Positions 20,407 through 33,800 of a stretch of 64,000 bases of DNA are shown here, one piece after another. Position numbers and translations under genes: made by a program. Below the pieces are notes generated by a model, which was not told the origin of the DNA, searched no databases, and worked only from the letters and a program-made list of their open reading frames with translations. The stretch lies in the NCBI GenBank assembly GCA_008828725.1, contig MEHQ01001058.1, positions 504,071 through 568,070 on the forward strand, written 5' to 3'. This stretch comes from Saccharina japonica (taxonomy: Eukaryota; Sar; Phaeophyceae; Laminariales; Laminariaceae). Positions within the stretch are counted from its first letter, which is position 1. Every line of letters begins with the position of its first letter.

Positions 20407-20793
20407 ATGTTTTCTGCGGTAGCGAGACGAGCGGGCGCGGTCGCCAGTGCTGCTGCCATGCGACCCCGGCTGGCTGCCCCGCAGGCCTTCCGACAGCAGG
20501 CGGCATGCTTCAGCGATACGGCGGCCGGAGACGGGAAAACCATCGTGGACAGCCACGACACCGGCCGGCAAAGGGAGGAGCGAGAGGGGGGCTTCAACCG
20601 CGAGCCCATCCACCCTCCCAAGGGTGGAGGCACGAAGGCGATGCCGTTTGAGGTGCCCTCGGAACACCAGGAGCGAATCGTGGGCTTTGAACACCCGGAG
20701 TCGCACGCCATGTACTGGTTCCCTCTGGCCGCCGGCAAGCTGCACTACGTGGAGGAAATCGACAGGTACTTCAAGCTTGTGCCGCTGTCATGA
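20407..20793 (+). CDS. COX5B: COX5B-like cytochrome c oxidase subunit, mitochondrial precursor
   Basis: Single exon, 128 aa. The N-terminus (MFSAVARRAGAVASAAAMRP) is rich in Ala and Arg and lacks acidic residues for about 35 positions, a typical mitochondrial presequence. The C-terminal half aligns with COX5B/yeast Cox4: GTKAMPFEVPS, ERIVGF, YWFPL, then YFKLVP at the end. The family normally holds a structural zinc with Cys residues in VGC-type and CxxC-type positions. Here these are replaced (VGF-E-H and YVEEIDRYFKL), so the site is absent. The ATG at 20407 is preferred over the upstream in-frame ATG at 20251 because it begins the targeting peptide. It is transcribed away from the WW-domain gene. 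Confidence 0.8.
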   Translation: MFSAVARRAGAVASAAAMRPRLAAPQAFRQQAACFSDTAAGDGKTIVDSHDTGRQREEREGGFNREPIHPPKGGGTKAMPFEVPSEHQERIVGFEHPESHAMYWFPLAAGKLHYVEEIDRYFKLVPLS

Positions 20794-22993
20794 TGACGAC
20801 CGAGGGAGGGCAATTGGGAGGGTGGGGGGGGGGAGGAGGAGGAGGAGCTGGCGAGGCGCTTGGGACGGGAGCTGGGAGGAACGAGGACTGCTGAGGGCGG
20901 TGGATAATACGGAACAAACTGCTGCAAATGCCTTTTTGATAGGAAGGCGAGCCGTCTCATTCGTGTACGCAAGCGGAGCCTATGCGGGCAGAGCAGCACT
21001 CTTCCTCAGCTCGGAGCGGCTCTTGAGTGCGGGGCAGGAGCTCGTGGAGCGAGGAGCAAAGCTTGGGGCGAAGGAGGGACGGCTTGCATGGGGAGCGTGG
21101 GCTCCAGCTGGAGGTCGAGAGCCGCAAAATCCTCCGATGCCGCACACGGTTGGAGTGGGGTAGTGGTACGTAGATCCCGCATATCGGGGCGTTTTTTCTT
21201 CTCGTGTTTTTCCAGGTTTTTCTGGTGTTTTTTTTCACTTGTCCACGTTGCAGGCAGTCTCACTCGCGTGATGCTGAAAGGGCTCGTCTGCGCTCGCTCG
21301 TGAAGCCTTTTTTTCTTGTGCATGAACAGCAACCGCTGCTTAGGAGTCCGCGAAATTTGCTGTGGTCGTGCGTGCGCGGCTCGCAGCACCTGCACGGCTG
21401 TAGATGCGTAATCAAGGTGTGGCGTGACGAGCGAGCGTGCATGGCTACGAGATGAGTGAGTGACTCTCGGAATTGGTCGTTTGGTTGCTCTTGTTTTTGT
21501 ACCAGTACCTTCTCCCGTGTCTCTTTTGCGCTGCTGCTGCTGCTGCTGCTGCTGTGTTCATTCCGACTGCCCCTGCTGCTGCTCCTGCCGCTGCTCCTTC
21601 CTGCTGTTGGTTCGATGTGTGCTCCGGGTGACGGCTTGCGTGCTTTTTCGGGGCCTAATGTTTTTGTTTCGCGGCTCTGTGCAAACTTACTGAGGGGGTG
21701 GGTCGGCGAGAGAAAAGTGCACTGCAGTCGTTGTTGTTGGGTTTGGCACCTCTTTTCTGATGACCCAGATAGACGCGGTGTGCCGTTCTTTGCATGGATG
21801 CTGCTTTTCTTTGGGGTGGGTGCTGTCTGTGTTCTCAGGGCAAAACAGGTTCCGCTGAGCAGGTTGGCGTGTCTCACATTTCGACCGATCACAGCGAGGG
21901 CGTGCGATACGCACCGATCTCGACTCTCGGGACCGAGAGAGCTTTTGCTCCTCGACAGGTGTACTCGTAGGTGGTTTGCGCGTCTTTCGGACGTTGCTGT
22001 CACATTGCTGTACCGTCGTAGATCAACTTAATACAGGGAGTGTTACGCTACATAACCACGGAGTCGTGCCTCTGTACATATAGCTATACATGGAGGCGTT
22101 TCGTTTTTGTGCGATCCGCATTTTATATTTTCCGTGTTCTCGCGGAGCTCAGGCACTCTGCTACTATGCGGTGTCGGACTCGCTCGCTGGGTACCTGATA
22201 TACCTCTTGTGTGACTGGCCACAGAGACTAAATTATGAGTTCATGTTGATACCAACCAATGCCAGGGACTTGTGTTTTTTGTAGTGCAACTGCCACAACA
22301 GCAGCAGCAGTAGTAGCAGCGATGTCAACGCGGTCGTTTACGGAGTGAACCACAAACAAACGTACGATACCTCGACATAGGAGCGAGCGCATATGTCAGC
22401 AGCGCCTCTCGCCCCCACAGCTGGTGAAAACTGCGCTATGCACGCCGGAACCTTGTCTCGTGATGCTAGCTAGACACCCGTTTGCTGCCTCTCCAATAAT
22501 TCGATCGCTCATGATTCTTCCCTCTCACTCTGCTCACAGACGTCGACTCTTACGTACGTATTTACCAGAAGTCTTGGTTTCAGTAGACTACACAGCGTTT
22601 GAGGTGCACGCTCTACTACAGTAGTCGTCAGTGACCACGCCTTCACTTGATTGAAGTATGAGTACGTACGCTTTTTTTAACGGACGGAAGGTCGGACACA
22701 TTTGGACTTTCCGTCATAAAGCAGAACCTCCAGCACGACTGGGGAATACCAGGCGCTGATAAATAGTTGTTTATGCGCTACGTATGCCTGCCGCCATCTG
22801 TGAAGGTGCCAGAGTGTCGCGTGTCACATCTCGTAACGCCTTTCGAACTGTACTCCCGTGTTGGGGAACAAATGACTTGGAATTAGAGTCAAATGCGTGT
22901 TTCTCCACAGAAGCGAAGCACTACGTAACCAAAAGGGTTAAGGCCTATGGCTTATGACCTATGACCCTAAAAAAAAAAGGGCCATAGCCCATA

Positions 22994-23071
22994 CCACTCT
23001 GACCCGGAATATAAGGACTTTTGTATGTTAACATTTGATGGAAATGGTCCTTATATTTCGGATCAGAGTGG
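22994..23071. mobile_element. 78-bp TA-flanked MITE, CCACTCTGACCC family (short form)
   Basis: Left end CCACTCTGACCCGGAATATA and right end TATATTTCGGATCAGAGTGG are inverted with two or three mismatches over about 27 bp; TA flanks both sides. The ends match those of the element at 2939-3780. Confidence 0.78.
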
Positions 23072-23469
23072 TACAAGGTTAAAGCCACGGAGGGTCTTAT
23101 CCACCCCCCATCCCCGGGTTTCCAGGTAACTGTAATATCTAGTTGTTTATCGGAATAGAAAATGCAGTCGCTTGTAACACGCTGCGGTGGGACTCGGACC
23201 TTCGGCTGGAAGCGAACCGACGCCGTTTCGGGTGGTTACCTTTTCCCGACAGAAACATTAATCGTTCATTGTGGCGAAGAAATTGTACGATGACCGTTGA
23301 CCTGATGCCCGCATCCGTCGCCCGGGGTCGGAACAAGTCGATCGGCGTTGCTCTTGGGCAAAACCTCCCGTTGCTACTATACCTACGATCACGTAAAATT
23401 ACTCCGTACAAGAGATGCACTCGTGCGGCTTTGTTTGCGACGTTTATGAGAGACAGAAGAAGGTCCATG

Positions 23470-23563
23470 CTGTTTTTTTGTTCTCCTTCTTTTTTTCTTC
23501 CCATTTATTATCTTCGCCCTTCTTTTCTCTCTCCCTCCTATCAATAGTCAAAACTCAGATCCG
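23470..23563 (-). mobile_element. SINE fragment (3' part)
   Basis: T-rich run, CCCATTTATTATCTTCGC and CTCAGATCCGGG match the 3' end of the SINE copies on minus. The tRNA-like head is missing. Confidence 0.6.
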
Positions 23564-24818
23564 GGTCGATGGTACCGTATAATGGTATGTACCAATCTTT
23601 TTAGGCCATTTCCCTATATTTGCAGTTACCATGACTGGAAGCATGCCAACATGCCACACTTCGGTCGCCCGAAATAAACACAACGACCTGACCGGCCGTT
23701 CATGCGAGAATGTAGCCCGCTCATACTCCGAGAGGTAAACACCAGAGCCGAAGTAGGCAGAAACTCTACTAGGACACATCCAAGCACCAACCACCCTGTG
23801 CACCACTAAACGACTACAATGCGTGCCCGCGGTTCTCCGATTGGTCAACTTTTTCGATTAAAAAAGGAGAAATATGATTGGCGGAACATAGTTCGCTGTG
23901 CTACTCGACGAGGTGTGTTATCACCTTTACTTTCGTCGACCGTCACAACAAAAAACAAAACAAAAATCCCTAAAGGACAAGCAATGTGACTAAACTACAG
24001 AAGTCAGCGTGCTATTCAGGCGATCTGTACATAAGACACGAACAGCACTGACTGATTCTATTCAGCGACGTGCTGAGGGCCAGCAAAAAGTAGTGACCTT
24101 GTACGATAAAAAGACGACGAAGAACGGACTCCAGAGAACCACCGGAGGCGTTTTTTCTTCCGAACACAGGAGCCCCCCTTCATCGCTGCACCCACACCCA
24201 CGCCCGCCTCTCCCGGCGGCGAAGAGCTCTACCAAGGTGACAGTTACCAAAAGACTCTCGAGTAACGTTCGGCGCCGATCCCTTGAGAACTTGATGGGGT
24301 GTTTTACGCTGGACCGCGGCAGTCAATAAGACTCTTATGAGTACATATACAACATATAGAATTTACCTGGTACAGTAGAAAAAAATAACAATCACGCACC
24401 CTCGTCTCCTACGTACACAACGCTACTTTTATAGAACAACTGGCACATCCTTAACACCAACAGCCCCTCACAGCAGCAGCAGCAGTGTGGTGGCCAGGTA
24501 CAATAAATACCGCAGGCACGCGGACGAGCAACAGCTTCTTCTGCCTCGTGTTCTCTAACCACCGCATATTAAGCGCGCAGAAAAAACGTCACACACGCCC
24601 TGCTCCCGCGCACACACTACCACCGCCAGGCTTGTCTGTCGCGTCGGACCACCTGCTTCCCCCTGCCCCTCCCTGGAGTTGCTTTTGGAGCCGACCGGAG
24701 AGGTCTCTGATTGCCGCTTCAACAAACTCGATCGTCCATTGCCCGCGCGCGCTCTATCGCAAAAAAATCAGCTAGCAGTCGCTAAAAATTCAGCTGCGGT
24801 GTGAGACCCCCGGGCGGA

Positions 24819-27800
24819 TCACGCCTTCGTCGGTGACAACTCCGACACTACCGCCGTAGCAACCCCGGCCACCATTGCTGTTACTCCGAACACCACCATG
24901 AATATGGGCAGGTAGAACTTTCGCATGGCCCACAGCCGCTCCCCCAGCGCGGGGTCATACTCCGGAGCACCTTTCCTCCACACCGCCACGGCTCTTCGGA
25001 ACTGCGCCCGGTTCGACTTCATGAAGAGCAGCGGCGGCATGATGTAACCGACCGCCTGCGCGAGATAGTTGTCACGTTTGAGAGGTCGACAAGGGTTAGG
25101 AAGGGAGGGAGGGAGGAAGGGGAAGTTATATCGGGTATATGCTCGAGCGCGCCCCCAGGAAGCTGCAAGAGTGAGATCTCCGCTACTGTACGCTACGTAT
25201 CATAGCTCGCTGGGTTTGGATATGTCTGAGAACCTGGACGGGCTCGAGCTACGAGAATAGAGGGGCCGGCTCGTAGGCACCAGTGTTCGGTAGGGCGTAC
25301 ACATAACTCACGAAATCACCGTGTGCATATGACTCGCGTAAACGCCGTACACGTAACAGCAGCAGCCAGCAACAACGCCAGGGTACAACACTTGGGTGCA
25401 ACCACAGGAAAAGGGAATCAACGTAAACCACGTTACTCTTGAACCAGTAGGCCCCGACAGTCGGAGATGGAGCCAAAATTAAGTGGGGCGTCGGAAAATT
25501 CCGGTCGACACTCGCACCAAAACCGCGACACCCTTCTATATCTATTCAGGTCCAATGACCGCTTTCCCGTGAACAGCACTGCGGCGCGTGGCCCAATACG
25601 ATTAAAAAAAAAACTTCCACCGTTTGGTCTATAACCGTATGTAGTAATAACCGTTTTCGCTACTGCACCCCCCGTTTGGGGAACAAACTACTTGGAATTA
25701 GAATGGGTTCAGGTTTATCATACAGCAGTAGTGTTGGTTCAAGGGGTTTTACGTTTCCCAACGCGACACCACAAGACCACAAGAAGACCGTTGACTACGG
25801 CGTAATCTCCCCCTTTTGCGGTGGTGGCTGCACGCGCGGGCCGGGCCGGACCGGACCGGACCGCAGTAGCCGTCACTACCGTTCAACCATCTCAACGTGT
25901 TCCGACAAAAGGTGATGGGCAGGAGGCGTGCCGCCCCCGACGAAAAAGGGGATAGGGGACGACGGACTGTAACAAGAAAAAAAAACACACCCACAACACA
26001 TACACAACCGTTTTTTCGCCCGACTCGGCACTCACGCTCGCGCCGAAGGCTCCGAAAATCTCCAAGATTGACCCCAGGTTGTCGGTGGACGTAGCGAGGA
26101 TGATAGTGAGCCCCCAGAGCACGATAGTTATACCGTAATGGCGCGCCGAGGATATCGGCCCCATCCCCAGGAAGGTCTGGAACACGGAGACATCTACCAC
26201 GTGTCTTACCACGTACATCTCCATCGGGTACGTGAAAACCTGCCCCATGGGGAACAAGAACAGCCACCAAAAAGCACCGAAAAAAAACATGAGACGGTTT
26301 AAAACTTAAAACACCCGAAAACCCCCGCGCTTCGGGGACGCGGATGGTACGTACTCGTAGTGCGTGGGGAACTTTCACACCCTGTATAACTACGACTAAC
26401 AACTACAACTAATAGTTGTGCACGGCCGCAACTATTCAGTAGTTGTCCCTAAACAACTATTAATAGTTGCATAGGTTATCCACCCAGTAGCTGTCTGCAG
26501 ACAACTAGTTGCACAAGTTTCCCAAACAGTAGTTGTCTACGTACAGACAACTAGTTGCACAACTTTTCCAAACAGTAGTTGTTTACAGACAACTAGTTGC
26601 ACAACTTTTCCAAACAGTAGTTGTCTACAGACAACTAGTTGCACAACTTTTCCAAACAGTAGTTGTCTACAGACAACTAGTTGCACAACTTTTTCAAACA
26701 GTAGTCGTCTACATACAACTAGTTGCACAACTTTTTCAAACAGTAGTCGTCTACAGACAACTAGTTGCACAACTTTTCCAAACAGTAGTTGTCTACAGTC
26801 AACTAGTTGCACAACTTTTTCAAACAGTATTAATACTTGTCTGGCAGACAACTACGAGTAGTTGTAGTTGCACAGGGTGTGGAACATTTACGCGACTTTG
26901 GCCAGAACCGCGGCTGACGCGAAAACAAGACACACACGCGGTGTTTTAGTGGGTATCATAGGGTTAATCGCTTGGCTGCCGATCGTACCATGGCGACAGA
27001 GCACACAGCAAAATATACAGCAGCATTTATTCACCGCGGCTTCTCACTTGCGCACACCGAAGGACACAATGCGGTGGGAATGCTCGAGTTTGGACACAGT
27101 GCAGCGGGAAATGCTCAAGTCTGGAGAAAATGCGGCGAAAATGCTCGAGTCTGGAGAAAATGCGGCGGAAATTCTCTAGTCTGGAGAAAATGCGGCGGAA
27201 ATTCTTTAGTCTGCACAAAATGCGGCCGAACTGTAGTCTAGACGTTGCAGGTATATTGGTTTGACACTAGCCGCTGCAGCAGCAAACGCACGTTCATGTG
27301 ACACTGCCTCTGCAGTCAACGGTACTACAGAATGCAAGCCGTTGCAGCTAACGATGTGAATGGTGTTGAAAAAATGGCGCCGACGCCATAAAATCAGGCA
27401 AAAGAGACTGCGGCTCACCATCGTTACCGCCAGAAACCCTCGCGCGACGCTCGCAGCCTTGTGCTCCGTCGAGAAATTGTTGAGAATGTTCCCCTGAGTC
27501 TCGTTGACGAAGTTGAGGTACCCGCCGAGGGCAAGCGTTAGTCCCATCACGAAGGCGATGGACACGGACCACCGCGACACGCAGGCCCAGCGATCCACCC
27601 CGCCCTTGGACATACTCCTGTACACCAGGAAAGAAGAGCTCTGGCAGACGAAGGCGAAGGATATCGCCCCGAAGCCAGCGAAAATGGTTGGACGGATGAA
27701 GGTGTTGACCTGCGACCGGTCGATGTCAGGGTCGTCCCTTTTACGTCCAGCACCGGGCGATAGGTAGGCGATGTGAAACCGGCAGAGTCAGGAGCAGGTC

Positions 27801-30800
27801 GAAGAAAAGAGCGAAGGCGAGAGGAGAAAAGCACGTCATGAGTCATGAGTGTTAAATTTAAACCCGTTACGCTTGTGATATATACCGCAAAAAGAATGAC
27901 CTGAGTCTAGTTCGAAATAGTATACTATAGCGTGAACCGATTACGATTCCAAGTCGTCTGAATCCACTCTATTTCCAAGTAGTTTTACCCCTCTCAAATT
28001 TCAAGTAGTTTCTCCCCGTTCTCGTAATTCCAAGTAGTTGTTTCAACTCTATTTCCAAGCATTTCCCCTCTCGCTCTAATTCCCAAGTAGTTTTTCCCCG
28101 TTCTAATTTCGAGTAGTTTTTTTCAGCTCTGTTTCCAAGTACTTTTTACCGTTCTCTAATTCCAAGTTGTTTGCCCTCGTTCTAATTCCAAGAATTTTAT
28201 CCCTGCTCTAACTCCAAGTAGAGTTAGTGTTTTTCGGCTCGACACATTTCCGAGTTTTTTCCAACTCTATTTTCAAGCAGTTCTCCTAAAGGCGTGCACT
28301 AAAACGGGCTTATACATACAGCAGCAGTGAAGGAGTCGCGGCGCTTGACCTAGCCGGCAGCCGGAGAAAAAAAAAAACACGGCCACGGAGCGAAAACGAC
28401 GGCTAATGCCAACAAGCAATAACAAAAAAAGACAGACAAGCCCTTTGGGACACAGACCGAAAACGCAACATCAGCGGAAAAAAAAACACTGGCAGGTAAC
28501 ACTGGCAGGTTTCATTTTACTTTTTTTGTGCATATTCATATCATACCTGGCCTCCTCCGAGCCGGCGAACAGGACAATCAGCGTCAGAAGCAGGTCCGCC
28601 AAGATGCTCACGAACGACGTGTACGAGAGCTTGCTCATGTCCTTCAGCATCGACACGGGCAGCATGCAAAATATCCCGAACAGGAGGATCACCGAGGTCC
28701 GATCGGCGAACGCTCCCGTCGTACTCCCGGAAGCCAACAAAATCTCCGGGACCGTGTCTCCCACGATAACGAGGTACGCGGACATAGCCCCGAAAGCCAG
28801 GACGCCCACGAAGAGGCTGACGAAGTAGATGCCCGCGTTGCCGAAGACGTCCGCCATGAGCTCCTCGTAGTTTAGCCTCCCGGTCTTTTCTCCTATCGCG
28901 ATGAGCATGTTGCTCGACTGAACGTTCAGGAACGCGGCCACACACATCATGAACATGCCCATCCACAACCCGCTCTGCCCGTCGCGTTTCAGCGACGGTT
29001 TCAATTTTCCGGAGGCGTTACGGGAACAAGGGGCGTCGGCGACAAGGGGGGGGGGGTAGGGTGCGCCAAGAAAGCACGGCAGAGGGGGGGGGAGGGGGCG
29101 TACTGATTTGTTGCTTGCCTTAGCTATTTGAACATTGACCACGCATCCGTTTCGAGACGGATCGGGGGGGGGGGCGTACGAATTTGTTGCTTGCCTTAAG
29201 TCATTTGACCGTTGACCACGCATCCCTTTCGAGACGGAGCACCGTTCCTCCTTCTAATAGAGACACCTCCAACTTTTGGGCGCTCAGTACGTTTTTTCCA
29301 TATATTACATAGACACTTTTTCGTTTGCGTGTGTGATGATGCCCTTCCTATTTCGCCGTCTACTATGGAATCATCAACTATGAGCGGTTGTTTTCTCGCT
29401 GCTACTACGGAGGACCATAGTAAATAGGAACAAATATAGTTAGTAAAAATAGGTAAATATATAGGCTTTTGTGTGTACCGTTGGTCCTATTTACTATGGT
29501 CTCCCGTAATAGTGTATCAAGCTTCTCCATGTCACATTTCGTCTATCTTCCTCGTCTCCTCGAACACATCCCCGTTCCTCCTCGTACATTTTACAGTATC
29601 CCACTATGCAGAGGGTGTACTCATAGCAGGGCGAGGGGGGGGGTCAGCCACTTGAAGTGCTCGGCTTTGGTTACTGGCGCCATTGTTTTCGCCGTTGGTC
29701 GCGCCGTCTGGAGCCGTGGTGTGAGCGACGGTTTCAGTTTGCCGCAGGCGTTACGCGAACAAGGGAAGGGGTGGTGGTGGTGGTGGTGGTGGGGGGGTGT
29801 ACTCATGTCGTGCACGGCCACAGTCCTATGACCATAGGCCCTCGCATCCCTACAATGCCGGGACAGAGCACGTCGGGTTTTCACCAACCAAACAGACATT
29901 GCTCGCACCAAGCGCGAAGCGCCTTGAGGTGTTGGGCGAGTAACATGAAGGGTGAGCTGCATCCTACTAAGAACCGCTTGTGGGGCAGACTTGCATACGG
30001 ACGACAGCCTCCGACGGAGATTGATTTTATTTCCGGTTTGGCGCGAGGGGGGGTAGGAGGGGCGTACTCATGTGTTGCTTGCCTTAGCCATTTGGCCATT
30101 TACCACGCATCCCTTTCGAGACGGAGCGCCGTTCCTACTCTTAATAGAGACACCTCCAACATTTGGGGGGAGGCAAGCGTTGGCGCGGATCGCTTTTATG
30201 TGTGTCGGCTATCGATTTCCGCTGCGCGCGGAATAGGCATCAACCGATAAGGGCAGTGTGGAAAAACAGATGTGTACCTATACGTGGGTTGTGAGCTTCT
30301 GAAGTGGAGGGGTTCAACGGACGGGTGGACAACACCCGTTCGTAGAGAGCGTTGAGTTCGCACAGTAGGGGTTCGATCGTTTTTCAGCGCTATTGTATGA
30401 GATCGTTTTCTCGATAGCGGTAAGGGTGCCGAAGTCGAACGTTACATTTTCGGAAGGTTCTCGGCCAGATATTTCCGAACACACCTTGTTCGGTATTAAC
30501 ACACCTTGTTCGGTATTAACACATCTTGTTCGGTATTGGCATTCGGTATTCTGGCAAACCTTCCCGTTCTGGAATAATCGAGCGCTGAAAAACGATCGCA
30601 CCCCTGAGCGAGCTCAACGCTTTTTACTCTTTACGGTAATTAGTGTTTGGCTTACAGAAGCCCCCAGCAACTTGGGGGATTACCAACGAACATCCGGGCC
30701 TATCAAATAATATTTTACACGTCCGACAGATATATATCATCTACAGATATATCATCTAGTTCATCTAGATCCTAGACTGCCGTTATGGAATATTGTGCAG

Positions 30801-33800
30801 GATCTCTATGGTACATATGTGCTACTGCAGCAGATCATGCACACTATACGGCTTCCACCCGGCATCGTAGGCTAGATCATACAGATCATACAGATCATAC
30901 AGATCATACAGATCGGGAATTTAGCTGCTCTGAAATGTCTATATCAATGAAGTGGGAATGATCTATACGATCTATCTGTAGATCATCTGCCCGAGGTCTG
31001 TCCCGTAACCTTTGCCCCTCTCCAGGAGCAGTCCAATGACGGCGCTGTGCGAGGTGTTCGTGGTTCCTATCGGGACACGTTATTCTACTCCTCCTCGGCG
31101 ATCGCAAGCCAACGTGCCCACAACGCAGGGAGAGCAAAGTCCGACACCTCCTCTCACTACTGCTACTTGCATGAAACAGAGCTCAATTAATAGGCACCAG
31201 TATAATATAAGAAAAGACAGGCCCACATCTCCACATCCCTTCTCACATGTATAGATGTATCATATACCTGCACATCTCTTGAGATTCCAAGTATGGGATC
31301 ACCAGGTGTGGTATATACGAGGCTACGAAGTTGCAGAGAGATTTTCTGTCTGTTACCTACAAGCACCGATAACTTTTACTGCCACTATGATACACCGGTA
31401 CCTGGTACCACAGCAGGTAGATGACATTACAAAGGGTACCATAAAGGTATATACGCACAAGGCGCTTCGCGTAGCGGGCGGTTCTGCCCGCTACGCTCGC
31501 GCGTCAAGGACACAGCACAGTATGAAACAAAGTCAAGCCACAGAAAGTAAGGGCCCATATTAACGAGTATAAAATAAATTCAACTTGGGAAAAATAAAAT
31601 CAACTTCGCTTTTCATTGGTCAACACACGCACCAGCACCCCCCAAGATCCTAATCTTTGGTGCTGGTGCCCGTGTTGACCAATGAAAAGCGGATTTTTTT
31701 TTTTTTCCAAATTGATTTTTTTTTTTCTTCGTTAAAACGGGCCCTAAGGATGAACCAGGCGACGTGCAAATACCAAGAGCTCCATGCTCCAGGACAACAA
31801 AGCTATACGTATGTATGTTCGAAAGAGAAAACACGGCACCACGGCACACAGTAAGGCCCCGCGCTGCCTGCTGGGTGTGATTTTGTGCCTTTTTCGTGAT
31901 TCTTGTGTGGTATTTAGTACTCTGTATTTCATTGCACGGCAAGTGTACACGGCAAACGGGACAACAAAAACAAAAGTTTGAAAACAAATACAAATTGGCG
32001 AGGCTGTTCACATTTCGGGCGAGAGGTCCAGACACAGCAGTTCATCAGCGTCTTTCACAGCCCTTCGCAACCACCACTCTCAGAGCGATGACGCATGCAT
32101 ACAGCCTCGAAGATGTGGTGCCATCTCGTTGCGTGTCGTGTGTCGTAAGCCGAGTTATCATCGGCCGCGCATATGATACTGCGTGCGCAAAGCACCACTC
32201 ATTTTTTTGGATGAATCGAAGTAAAGAATCGACTACGTAAACAAAGAAGAAACAAAAATACAGGACCGATCCCCGAAAAAGTATTTTTTCCTTCGGCGAT
32301 TAAGAGCTGAGAGTAGACTGAGAGGCCAGGGATGTGTCAAGTGGCAAGGCTGGCCTCCCAAGTGGGGGAGATACACGTATCAATAGCAGTACTGGACGAA
32401 GCATGATAGTAGATATTCCTAAGGTAGCTATTTAGGCACTCTGATTGGCTAAGGGTATGTTTTACGCGGCTCAATCGACTTGGAGGCTTTCCCAGCCACA
32501 GCACCCCGAGTCGCCCTAGAGTCTTTCCAAGCTCAGCATCCACGCCGGCCGAGTCAACCCAGAGTCTTACAAAGCACAGCATCCCAGCACTGACCACTGG
32601 CGCAGGGTTCGGGTTAGGATTCGGGTCGGAGGGTCGGCTTCAGGCGCCAAGCACAACCCCCTCGTAAAGATCTATCAAGGTTCGTCCACCCCTCATTAAT
32701 AGTAAGGTCTCTTTATACGACTCTGCTTCTCGTAGCCAAAATAAAAAGATGGGGCAAGTCCAGCAATCATTTAGCCTTGAGCCTTCAGGATTGCTCTCCA
32801 CTTGTGGGCACAAAAACATTTGGAACTATAATAGGATTTAGGTTTCTGTACAGCACTATTAACTAATAACACCCTGGAACGCTACGACAGCAGTATATAG
32901 TCAGTAGTCGTATAAAGTTTGCACAGATGCTCCGAGTACCTTGGAGTAAAGTAAGGAGTATTATAGATAAAATACTTCTGGTACTTCGTGTACTCGCAGT
33001 ATTTGGGCTCTATGTACTTCGGAGTACTGCTCGTACTCGGAGAAATTCGAGATTCTGCACTGTATATACAGCCATGCTCGGAGTATTTCGGGCTCCGATA
33101 CTGCGGGTACTCCTTGTACTCGCAGTATTTGGGCCTTCAGTACTGCTCATACTCCAAGTACTCCGAGTATTCAGGCCGCCAGTACTCTAATACTCTCAGT
33201 ACTCGGAGCACGAAATGTACTCGATACTCCGAGTATACTCGGAGTGTGAAGTATATTAGGAGCATCTAAGTGACTGGCGTTTATAGCATTTCAAAATTCA
33301 CCGATGCTCCCATTACCTGGAAGTATAATAGGATAATAGGAGTATTTTAGAGAAAAAACAATTCAGGTACTTTGTGTACTCGCAGTATTTCGAGTAATTT
33401 AGATGTTTGTACTCCGGGTACTGCTTGTACTCGAGGATATGTACTGCTCATACCCCCAGTACTCGGAGTATTCGGGTCTTCAGTACTGCTCATACTCCAA
33501 GTACTCCGAGTATTTCGGCCACCAGTACTCTAATACTCTCAGTACTTGGAGTACGAAAAATACTCGATAATCCGAGTATACTCGGAGAATCGAGTATTCT
33601 CGAAGCATCTGTGAAAGTTTGCACAGATGCTCCCAGCATACCTCATTCTCCGGGTACCCTCGGAATATCGAGTACAATTCGCACTCCGAGTGCTGAGAGT
33701 ATTGCAGTACTGGCGGCCTAAATACTAAATACTCCCGAGTACTGGGAGTATAAGCAATACGGACGGCCAAAATACTGCGAGTAATGGGAGCATGAGCAGT

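Larger units (their letters stand above)
20794..24818. other. Intergenic region, no gene recognised
   Basis: Lies between COX5B and the 3' end of transporter A. It contains a CTG tract (21531-21555), a 78-bp MITE (22994-23071) and a truncated SINE (23470-23563). The open frames here look random. Confidence 0.6.

Noticed and set aside
20218-20745. Minus-strand frames of 135-175 aa opposite COX5B
   Set aside because: GC-rich shadows of the COX5B coding frame.
23160-23240. Isolated tRNA-like B-box on minus (GGTCCGAGTCCCACCGC)
   Set aside because: No matching A-box or cloverleaf could be drawn; it may be an old SINE head, but support is too weak.
25749-26402. 217-aa minus-strand frame
   Set aside because: Out-of-frame overlap of exon 4 of transporter A.
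26533-26949. 138-aa repeat protein (YRQLVAQLFQTVVV) on plus and 104 aa on minus
   Set aside because: Product of the 42-bp minisatellite inside an intron of transporter A.
28528-28875. Plus-strand 115-aa frame and overlapping minus frame of 141 aa
   Set aside because: Both are shadows of exon 2 of transporter A.
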